A stretch of 5,044 bases of DNA, taken from positions 1-5,044 of the forward strand of contig CALKWH010000255.1 in assembly GCA_938004375.1 (NCBI GenBank), in the 5' to 3' direction. The stretch's first letter is position 1. Each line of letters begins with the position of its first letter. The stretch comes from an uncultured Pseudomonadota bacterium (GTDB lineage: Bacteria > Myxococcota_A > Polyangia > HGW-17). The notes below the pieces were generated by a model. It was not told the DNA's origin. It was given only the letters and a program-made list of their open reading frames with translations, and ran no database searches. Shown piece after piece: positions 1 through 4,971 of this stretch. The position numbers were made by a program, and so were the translations under genes.

Positions 1-1375
1 TGACGTTCCCGGTCGCGATGCCGAGCCGGCCGGTCGCGTTCATCGCGTCCCGGGCGTTGAGACAGCAGTTGACCAGGATCTGGTCCACCTGGGCGGGATC
101 GACCTTGACGTGCCAGGTCTCCTCCCCCGGAGTCCACGCCAGCTCGACCCCCTCACCGATGAGCCGGCCGAGCATGCGCAGCATTCCCGAGACCGTCTCG
201 TTGAGGTCGAGGACCCTCGGCGTGACCACCTGTTGACGGGAGAACGCCAGGAGCTGGCGGGTGAGCTCCGCCGAACGCCGGGCGGCCTTCTGGATCTCGA
301 GGAGATCCTCGCGCACGGCTCCATCGGTCACCGCGCCCAGGACGAACTCGACGTGCCCGAGGATGGCCCCCAGCATGTTGTTGAAGTCGTGGGCGATGCC
401 CCCGGCCAGGCGGCCGATGGACTCGAGCCGCTCCGCCCGGGCGACGCGCGCCTCGAGGGCCTTGCGCTCGGAGACGTCCATGGCGGTGGCCCCGTAGCAC
501 ATCAGGGCGCCCGCCTCGTCGCGCACCGGGGAAATGTTCACCAGCAGCGTAACCGGGCTGCCGTCCTGGCGTAGATCCTCGACCTCGAGGCCGATCACCG
601 GCCGCCCCGCCGCCAGCTCCTGCAGGAGCGGCGCGAGGCGCTCGTTCTGCGTGGCCGACCGGAGGCAGGCCTGGTCACGGCCGGTCAACTCCTCGACCTG
701 GTAGCCGTGCAGCCGGGCGAAGGCAGGGTTGACGAACCGGATGACGCCGTCGATTTCGATGATCGCGACGCCGAAGTCCGCGCGCTCGAACACGGTTCGA
801 AAACGGGCGAGCTCCCGATTGCTCGCCTCGAGCTCCCGCGTGCGCTCGGCCACCCGCGCCTCGAGTTCCTGGGCCGCGCGCTCGAGGGCCTGGTGATCGA
901 GCGCGTTGCGCAGGGACATGCCGATGGCGGGCAACATCGGCTCGAAGGTCTGCACCACCTCCGAGCTACGGGTCGGATCGGGCAGGTCCACCAGAAGGAT
1001 CTGGCCGACCGGACGGGCTGCGGCGACGAGCTCCAGCCGCAGGATTCGGCGCCAGGGCAGGTCCGGGTCCCAGGCGGTGACGTCCCGGGGCGGCCCCTCC
1101 CCCTCGCCGCGGGGGCAGAACGGACACAGGCGCTCCAGTTCATGCGGTCTCAAAAGCCCGCGTGACCGGCTGGGGCTGATTTCAAACACCGCGTGCTCCC
1201 CCTCCGAGTGCAGCACGATGACCGCCGCCCGTGCGCCGGTGAACTCCCGCATCCAGCCGACGATGGCGGCCGGCAAACGCCCGGAGCTGGTGCCCGCGAG
1301 CATGTCGTGCAGCAGGTCCATCGCCACCAGCTGGGCGGCCAGATCCATGCGAGAGTCCCTGCGACCGGGGCTCAT
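1..1375 (-). CDS. Sensor histidine kinase, N-terminal part (GAF-like, PAS, HisKA, start of HATPase), cut by the window edge
   Basis: The frame stays open from ATG at 1375 to base 1, giving 458 residues. Residues 15-160 resemble a GAF-type sensor and include a CPFC pair (C84, C87). Residues 161-192 are a charged coiled-coil linker (RVAERTRELEASNREL). Residues 193-305 form a PAS domain (FVNPAFARLHGY, then a DGSPV core and MDVSERK end). The dimerisation/phosphoacceptor segment reads AGGIAHDFNN with H329 as predicted phospho-histidine, the HDFNN type common in soluble hybrid kinases. The N box (NCCLNARDAM, N436 and N440) follows; the sequence ends just after it. No membrane segment or signal peptide is seen, so it should be a cytosolic sensor. 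ATG at 1375 overlaps the DUF1638 stop codon (ATGA) and has GGAGG 7 nt upstream, which fixes the start. The remaining HATPase and receiver part probably lies at 4971-4290. Ligand unknown; co-translation with a corrinoid methyltransferase module suggests it senses a methyl donor, a redox state or cofactor status (inference). Confidence 0.93.
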   Translation of the reverse strand, partial: MSPGRRDSRMDLAAQLVAMDLLHDMLAGTSSGRLPAAIVGWMREFTGARAAVIVLHSEGEHAVFEISPSRSRGLLRPHELERLCPFCPRGEGEGPPRDVTAWDPDLPWRRILRLELVAAARPVGQILLVDLPDPTRSSEVVQTFEPMLPAIGMSLRNALDHQALERAAQELEARVAERTRELEASNRELARFRTVFERADFGVAIIEIDGVIRFVNPAFARLHGYQVEELTGRDQACLRSATQNERLAPLLQELAAGRPVIGLEVEDLRQDGSPVTLLVNISPVRDEAGALMCYGATAMDVSERKALEARVARAERLESIGRLAGGIAHDFNNMLGAILGHVEFVLGAVTDGAVREDLLEIQKAARRSAELTRQLLAFSRQQVVTPRVLDLNETVSGMLRMLGRLIGEGVELAWTPGEETWHVKVDPAQVDQILVNCCLNARDAMNATGRLGIATGNV

Positions 1376-1977
1376 GATCCCGCCTCCGGCGCGAGTGCTG
1401 CCGCGAGGGCCCGCTCCAGCTCCTCCAGCCCTACGGTCTCGACCCTGTACGGCAGCCCCAGGAAGCGCCCGCAGGCCTCCAACTCCTCGTGCGGCACCGG
1501 CATCACGCCCGTGTCCAGGTACACGAGCCCCGTGATGAGTCCCTGCATGCACAGCCGGGCGTTCTCTGGTCCCAGGGCCAGCTCCTCCCGAAAGACGGTC
1601 TCCCAGCGGAGTGTCCACTCGGGCAGCATCAGGAAGGCCCGCTCGCGCATCAATTCCCGAAAACGCGCCCGTCCCAGCAGCATCTGGGCGCAATTGGGGG
1701 CGTCGACGCGCCGCGCGCCGTGGCCCTCGAGGAGCCCCTGCATCCCCGGGCAGCAGTCACCATAAACCAGTATTTGTGTGGCCAGGTCCTTCGGGAGCGC
1801 ATGATCCTGGAGCACGCGCCCGAGTTGAACCTCGAGCGCTGGAGGGGACATGTGGAGCATCGAATCCAGATAGATCCGCACGCCCGTCAGCCTGCCCGCC
1901 GCGGCGAGGGCCTCGAGCTCGGGTCGAAGCACGCCGCAGGCGATCCAGAAAGGGAGGGGTTCGCGGGGTTCCTTCAT
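1372..1977 (-). CDS. DUF1638 family protein
   Basis: A 201-residue cytosolic protein with no signal peptide or membrane segment. It matches the DUF1638 pattern from memory: an early ACG (C14), an LH motif (L41-H42) followed by SPPALE, a YG-D-C motif (VYGDCCPG, residues 71-78), an N/D-C..LLG motif (NCAQMLLGRARF, 95-106) and a LPEWTLRWE motif (118-126). The conserved C14, H42, C75/C76 and C96 could bind a metal, but this is inference. The biochemical function of DUF1638 is not established to my knowledge; members are often seen beside corrinoid proteins and MtaA-like methyltransferases, as here. The start is ATG at 1977, which overlaps the methyltransferase stop (ATGA). The same frame stays open to 2754, but that extension runs antisense-like through the methyltransferase gene and is not coding. 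The Shine-Dalgarno is weak (AAGGA about 13 nt upstream), so translation probably depends on coupling to the gene before it. The stop overlaps the kinase start. Confidence 0.88.
   Translation of the reverse strand: MKEPREPLPFWIACGVLRPELEALAAAGRLTGVRIYLDSMLHMSPPALEVQLGRVLQDHALPKDLATQILVYGDCCPGMQGLLEGHGARRVDAPNCAQMLLGRARFRELMRERAFLMLPEWTLRWETVFREELALGPENARLCMQGLITGLVYLDTGVMPVPHEELEACGRFLGLPYRVETVGLEELERALAAALAPEAGS
1383..1387 (-). promoter_or_regulatory. Shine-Dalgarno site of the sensor kinase
   Basis: GGAGG on the minus strand lies 7 nt before ATG 1375, inside the end of the DUF1638 gene. It supports the ATGA-overlap start and shows the kinase can recruit ribosomes itself as well as by coupling. 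Confidence 0.7.
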
Positions 1978-2996
1978 GAAGGATGTCCAAATCCTTTGCA
2001 GGCCGCGACCAGCGCATGCAGCGTCTCGGGAGAGGTGCCAAGCGGCAGGTCGGCGCCGGAGTTCGAGAGGATGAAGGGGCCGGCGCCAAAGGCCTGCTCG
2101 AGCCTGTCGTGCGCCTCGACCGCGACTTGCTCCGGGCTCCAGCCCGGAAACGCCAGGTTGTCGAGGTTGCCCACCAGGAGCTTGCCCGGCCCCAGGAGCC
2201 CGCGGGCCCCGGCCAGATCGTCGCGGGATCCCACGGCCACGCCCAGGATCGGCCAGGTCGCCATCCGGTCGAGCAGGTGGGTGATTTGACCGCCTGCGTG
2301 ATGAACGACCACCGGCGCCCCCAGGCGCGGCAGCAAGGAAAGCAACGGAGCCTCGATCATGTCCAGGAACAGCGCGCGGGGCAGGACGTCGCTGCAGGCC
2401 GCCGCCTCCGGCAGGATCAGGGCGGTGACACCCGCCGTGACCAGGCGGTAGGCCCATCCGGCCAGCCACTCGACCGACCGGGCCAGAAGCTCGCGGGCAC
2501 AGCCCGGGTCGAACAGCAGGGTGTTGATCCAGGCCTCCATGCCCATGATCAGGGCAGGAAAACCGCCGGGCCCCGGGAGGATCCCGAACACCGGCGTCTC
2601 GCTCCCGCACGCCACAGTCAGGGCCTCGGCCGCCCGGGGGCAGACCTGCAGCCGGCCCACCTCTGCCTCGGGGGATGGCCACTTCAACTCCTGCGCCCCA
2701 GCTGCGGAGTCGACGGCCGGACGCCGCAGGTTGGGCGCCTGGTGATCGAACCACGCCGTCTGGCCGCCGAAGGCCTCCCCGATGGCGGGAAAATCGAAGG
2801 GGGCGATGACCAGGTCGAAGCCGAACTCGGCCCGCAAGGCCAGCTGCCCACGGACGTGCGTCGCAGCATCTTCATACAAAGTCCGCATCGGCACGCCAGA
2901 GGACCGCGCGGCGTAGGCGCCCAGCACGGCGAACACCGGCGGCCGATCCACGGGCTGCCCGGTGACCACGCCCATGACCCGCTGCAGGGAGTTCAT
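1974..2996 (-). CDS. UroD/MtaA-family corrinoid methyltransferase lacking the usual zinc cysteines
   Basis: 340 residues, the usual size for the uroporphyrinogen decarboxylase-fold family that includes MtaA/MtbA methylcobalamin:coenzyme M methyltransferases. Family features in order: N-terminal NSLQRVMGVVTGQPVDRPPVF (residues 2-22, typical 'R...ALxGexvDRxPv'), a core FGFDLVIAPFDF (58-69), an EAAACSDVLP segment (197-206) corresponding to the conserved acidic/Ser-Pro region, VVHHAGG (230-236), GNLDN (276-280) and SGADLPLGTSPETL (313-326). In MtaA/MtbA the zinc ligands are H-x-C and a later Cys in 'GC.LP..TP'; here those positions are H232-H233-A234 and A315, so both cysteines are replaced. The likely role is methyl transfer to or from the adjacent corrinoid protein, but the acceptor is unclear and it need not be coenzyme M. 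Haem-pathway UroD is unlikely given the neighbours. Start chosen at ATG 2996: it overlaps the previous stop (ATGA) and has GGAGG 7 nt upstream; an upstream alternative at 3038 would intrude 46 nt into the corrinoid gene. Confidence 0.88.
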   Translation of the reverse strand: MNSLQRVMGVVTGQPVDRPPVFAVLGAYAARSSGVPMRTLYEDAATHVRGQLALRAEFGFDLVIAPFDFPAIGEAFGGQTAWFDHQAPNLRRPAVDSAAGAQELKWPSPEAEVGRLQVCPRAAEALTVACGSETPVFGILPGPGGFPALIMGMEAWINTLLFDPGCARELLARSVEWLAGWAYRLVTAGVTALILPEAAACSDVLPRALFLDMIEAPLLSLLPRLGAPVVVHHAGGQITHLLDRMATWPILGVAVGSRDDLAGARGLLGPGKLLVGNLDNLAFPGWSPEQVAVEAHDRLEQAFGAGPFILSNSGADLPLGTSPETLHALVAACKGFGHPS

Positions 2997-3667
2997 GGCC
3001 CTACCTCCGTTCGGACCTCGGACAACAATCGGTCGCACAGCGCGTCCACCTGGGTCGCGTTGGCGGCGGTGCCGTCCCCCCCCACTTCCTCGACGAGGGC
3101 GGGCCGCCAGTTGAACACCGCGCCGCCCACGGCCAGCTTCAGGCGCCCGGCGAGCCCGCGGCGGTCGATGAGCTCGCGCAACTTGCGGATGTTCATGGCC
3201 GCGTCGTGCATCATGGCCGAGGCCCCCACGATGTGGGCGCCCCGGGCCAGCGCCTCCTCGACGAACACCTCGGCGGTGACGTCATTGCCCAGGTCGACCA
3301 CCTCCCACCCCGAGGCGCGCAGGAAGGACCCCACCATGCGGCGCCCCAGCGCGTGGAAGTCGTCCTCGATGTTCCCGATCACCACGACGCCTTTTGGGGG
3401 CCGAACCGCGCCCTCGGCCTCGGACGGCAGGCAACGCATCAGGAAATCCTCGGCGATGCGGGCGCCCACGTAGGCCTGCGCCATGGAGAGCTCCCGGTTC
3501 TCCCAGAGCCGACCCACTTCGTTCAGCGCGGGGTCCAACACCTGCCGGAGGAGCTCCTGGGCAGGCGTGCCCGACTCCAACAATTCCCCGAGCAGCCGGG
3601 ATGCCCTGTCCCGGTCCGCGTCCAACATGCATTCGATCAGAATGGTGATGGCCTCTCGCGGTTCCAT
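2993..3667 (-). CDS. Corrinoid (cobalamin-binding) methyltransferase protein, MtaC/MttC type
   Basis: 224 residues, the normal size for small corrinoid proteins of methylotrophic systems. Residues 1-85 are the helical cap domain (VGRLWENRELSMAQAYVGAR, residues 51-70, matches the 'G.L.e.GelsvaqayvaA' pattern). Residues 92-220 form the B12-binding Rossmann domain: GVVVIGNIEDDFHALG carries the DxHxxG motif with D103, H105 and G108. H105 is the predicted lower axial cobalt ligand. GASAMMH (148-154) replaces the SxL motif, and VGGAVFN (180-186) supplies the GG pair. In this family the protein shuttles a methyl group on cobalt between a substrate-specific methyltransferase and an acceptor enzyme in the cytosol. 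Start chosen at ATG 3667, which has GGGGAG 7 nt upstream; a TTG at 3682 in the same frame would overlap that site. It is the first gene of the operon, about 25 nt from the predicted transcript start, and its stop overlaps the methyltransferase start (ATGA). Confidence 0.94.
   Translation of the reverse strand: MEPREAITILIECMLDADRDRASRLLGELLESGTPAQELLRQVLDPALNEVGRLWENRELSMAQAYVGARIAEDFLMRCLPSEAEGAVRPPKGVVVIGNIEDDFHALGRRMVGSFLRASGWEVVDLGNDVTAEVFVEEALARGAHIVGASAMMHDAAMNIRKLRELIDRRGLAGRLKLAVGGAVFNWRPALVEEVGGDGTAANATQVDALCDRLLSEVRTEVGP
3004..3008 (-). promoter_or_regulatory. Shine-Dalgarno site of the methyltransferase
   Basis: GGAGG on the minus strand with a 7-nt spacer to ATG 2996. It lies within the last codons of the corrinoid gene and decides between starts at 2996 and 3038. 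Confidence 0.75.
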
Positions 3668-3674
3668 GTTTTCG

Positions 3675-3680
3675 CTCCCC
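3675..3680 (-). promoter_or_regulatory. Shine-Dalgarno site of the corrinoid protein
   Basis: GGGGAG on the minus strand, 7 nt before ATG 3667. It rules out the in-frame TTG at 3682, which would sit on top of it. The 7-nt spacing equals that of the methyltransferase and kinase genes. Confidence 0.75.
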
Positions 3681-3686
3681 AAAATG

Positions 3687-3702
3687 AAATCAGACTTGAT
3701 TT
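3687..3702. promoter_or_regulatory. Candidate operator: AAATCA-n4-TGATTT palindrome
   Basis: AAATCAGACTTGATTT is a perfect 6-bp inverted repeat with a 4-bp spacer. It covers the first bases of the -10 element and the predicted transcription start (about 3693) of the minus-strand operon, a position where a bound repressor would block RNA polymerase. A third copy of the half site (AAATCAAG, 3736-3743) lies just upstream of the -35. The binding protein is unknown; neither regulator in the window has a DNA-binding domain. Confidence 0.5.
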
Positions 3703-3728
3703 ATAGGAAATGGGCGCGAGCTTGTCAA
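3700..3728 (-). promoter_or_regulatory. Sigma70-type promoter of the corrinoid operon
   Basis: On the minus strand TTGACA (3728-3723, perfect -35) is separated by exactly 17 bp from TATAAA (3705-3700, one mismatch to the -10 consensus). Transcription should start near 3693, leaving a leader of about 25 nt that contains the GGGGAG site. Such a close match in a GC-rich genome suggests a strong promoter for housekeeping sigma factor, probably held in check by a regulator at the adjacent palindrome. Confidence 0.8.
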
Positions 3729-3747
3729 GCACCAAAAATCAAGCTCC

Positions 3748-3776
3748 TTGCGTTCAGTTCGTGAAAGTGTTATTTA
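3748..3776 (+). promoter_or_regulatory. Weak candidate promoter for the response regulator
   Basis: TTGCGT (3748-3753) and TATTTA (3771-3776) are 17 bp apart on the plus strand, each matching only about half of the sigma70 consensus. This is the only AT-rich stretch upstream of the regulator gene, and it leaves a leader of roughly 85 nt. The call is tentative; an alternative sigma factor could be used. Confidence 0.3.
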
Positions 3777-3853
3777 AACTTTGGAGAAGGCGGGCCGACC
3801 GCCCGGAAGATTTCTGACCCCATCAACGCCTCTTGCGGCACTTCCACGACGAC

Positions 3854-3858
3854 AGGAG
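3854..3858 (+). promoter_or_regulatory. Shine-Dalgarno site of the response regulator
   Basis: AGGAG lies 10 nt before ATG 3869, slightly long but usable. It favours ATG 3869 over the in-frame TTG at 3833, which has no such site. Confidence 0.6.
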
Positions 3859-3868
3859 TTGTCACCGG

Positions 3869-4279
3869 ATGAACCACACCCCCACCCCCGCCCCCTCCGA
3901 CGCCGCACCGTGCATTTTCCTGGTCGACGACGAGCCCCTCATGCTGCACGCGGCGCGGCTCATCCTGAGCCGCCTGGGCTACCGGATCCGGTGCTTCTCC
4001 AACCCCGTCGAGGCCCTGTCGGCCCTCTCCGAAGGCGTGGACCACCCCGCCCTGGTGGTCTCCGATGTCGACATGCCGGAGATGAACGGCTTCGAGTTGT
4101 TCCACCGGGCGCGCGCGTCCCACGCCCACCTGCCGTTCCTGTTCGTCACCGGCTCCCCCGCCCACCTGCGGGATCGCGACCCCCACGGGGAGCTCGGGGT
4201 CGACCTGCTGCGCAAGCCCTTCACCACCGACGGCCTGCTGCGCGCGGTCAGCGCGCTCACGGCCCCCCCGGGATCCTGA
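3869..4279 (+). CDS. Stand-alone receiver-domain response regulator
   Basis: 136 residues, almost all one CheY-like receiver domain after a short Pro-rich tail. The full phosphorylation site is present: acidic pair D20-D21 (FLVDDEP), phospho-acceptor D66 (VVSDVDMPEMNG), switch T94 (FVTGSP) and K116 (LLRKPF). There is no DNA-binding, enzymatic or other output domain, so it must act through protein contact or as a phosphate relay, like CheY or Spo0F. It is divergent from the corrinoid operon and convergent with the kinase fragment, with only 10 bp between the two stop codons and no hairpin terminator visible there. Its natural partner is probably the kinase encoded beside it, but this is inference from position. 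The start is ATG 3869; a TTG-started longer form from 3833 would add 12 residues with no family similarity. Confidence 0.9.
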   Translation: MNHTPTPAPSDAAPCIFLVDDEPLMLHAARLILSRLGYRIRCFSNPVEALSALSEGVDHPALVVSDVDMPEMNGFELFHRARASHAHLPFLFVTGSPAHLRDRDPHGELGVDLLRKPFTTDGLLRAVSALTAPPGS

Positions 4280-4289
4280 CTGCGAGCCG

Positions 4290-4971
4290 TCACCTGTCCA
4301 GCACAGAGCGCAGCCGGGCCGCCAGCGTCGTCTTCGAGAACGGCTTCTGAAGGAAGTCGACGCCATCCTCCAGGATCCCGTGGTGGGCGATGATGTCGGC
4401 CGTGTACCCGGACATGAAGAGACATCGCAGGCCGGGGTGCCGCTGAAGCAGGGCGCGGGCCAGCTCGCGGCCGTTCATCCCGGGCATGACCACGTCCGTC
4501 ATGAGAAGATCGAACGGAGCGCTCATCCGCGCGCCGAGGGCCAGCGCCTCCTCGGGCGTGCCGACCCCCGTCACCTGGTACCCCAGGCGCTCGAGCATCA
4601 TGCGGGTCACCCGCAGGTTCGCCGGCTCGTCCTCCACGAGGAGGATCGACTCGCCGGCGCCCCCCGACGCGACGTCGACCGGGGGGCCCGCTTCCTCGCC
4701 CTCCGACTCCCGCAGAGGCAGGAGGATGACGCACCGGGTGCCGCGAACCGGCGCCGGCTCGAGGCGGATGCGCCCCCCGTTCTGCTGCACGATGCCATAG
4801 ACGGTGGCGAGCCCGAGGCCCGTGCCGCGCCCCGCCCCCTTGGTGGTGAAGAAGGGCTCGAAGGCGTGCAGCCGGGTCTCCTCGTCCATGCCGCAGCCGT
4901 CGTCGCTCACGATCAGGCGCACCCAGCCGCCCGGCGCGACCCCAGCCTGGCGGGCCGTCACCGCGTCCAGC
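4290..4971 (-). CDS. Hybrid histidine kinase, C-terminal part (HATPase G boxes plus receiver), 5' end missing
   Basis: 226 complete codons ending in TGA at 4292-4290; the 5' end is lost where adapter sequence begins at 4972. Reading from the first full codon: a pre-G1 stretch [19 protein letters not shown], the G1 box DDGCGM (residues 23-28), the F box FEPFF (37-41), the G2 box GTGLGL (49-54) and YGIVQQNGG, then a Gly/Pro/Glu-rich linker (about 85-105). The C-terminal receiver has E113-D114, phospho-acceptor D159 ([13 protein letters not shown]), S187 (FMSGYT) and K209 (FLQKPF). The HisKA and N box are absent. A GTG at 4961 could be mistaken for a start, but the coding similarity extends upstream of it and no Shine-Dalgarno fits. 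The piece supplies just what the kinase at 1375-1 lacks and is most likely the same gene; a second kinase of the same HDFNN class remains possible. Confidence 0.9.

Larger units (their letters stand above)
3668..3868. other. Divergent intergenic region
   Basis: This 201-bp stretch is the only real gap between genes. Its left half (about 3681-3785) is strikingly AT-rich against the GC-rich genes. It holds the operon promoter, a palindrome and further CAAG/CTTG repeats. The right half is GC-rich and has a small inverted repeat, CGGGC-CGACC-GCCCG (3791-3805), that would form a 5-bp stem in the regulator leader; no T-run follows, so it is not a terminator. No small gene is evident here. Confidence 0.8.

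Noticed and set aside
110..574. Plus-strand open frames across the kinase (110-574, 707-1165, 906-1535)
   Set aside because: They are antisense to the GAF-like, PAS and HisKA coding sequence and have no domain or ribosome site.
1978..2754. N-terminal extension of the DUF1638 frame by about 259 codons
   Set aside because: It runs through the methyltransferase gene on the same strand in another frame, gives an Arg/Gly/Pro-rich sequence without homology, and the ATGA overlap at 1977 explains the true start.
1983..3473. Long plus-strand open frame of about 496 codons opposite the methyltransferase and corrinoid genes
   Set aside because: It is a GC-rich antisense shadow: no recognisable domain, a low-complexity Arg/Gly/Pro/Gln-rich product, and it lies opposite two clear families with matching Shine-Dalgarno sites.
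3791..3805. Small GC-rich hairpin as a terminator or riboswitch
   Set aside because: Only a 5-bp stem with no T-run, and nothing resembling the cobalamin riboswitch B12-box was recognised in the intergenic region.
4277..4292. Bidirectional terminator between the convergent regulator and kinase genes
   Set aside because: No hairpin with a T-run is visible in the 10-bp gap or nearby.
3770..4366. Minus-strand open frame opposite the response regulator
   Set aside because: Poly-Gly/Val low-complexity product opposite a receiver domain whose catalytic residues are all intact.
4959..4961. GTG as a genuine start of a small HATPase-receiver protein
   Set aside because: Family similarity continues upstream of it, no Shine-Dalgarno fits, and a HATPase without its N box would not bind ATP; truncation at the adapter explains the fragment.
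1..4971. CRISPR arrays, tRNA or rRNA genes, insertion sequences
   Set aside because: No repeat-spacer pattern, RNA gene signature, transposase frame or terminal inverted repeats were found.
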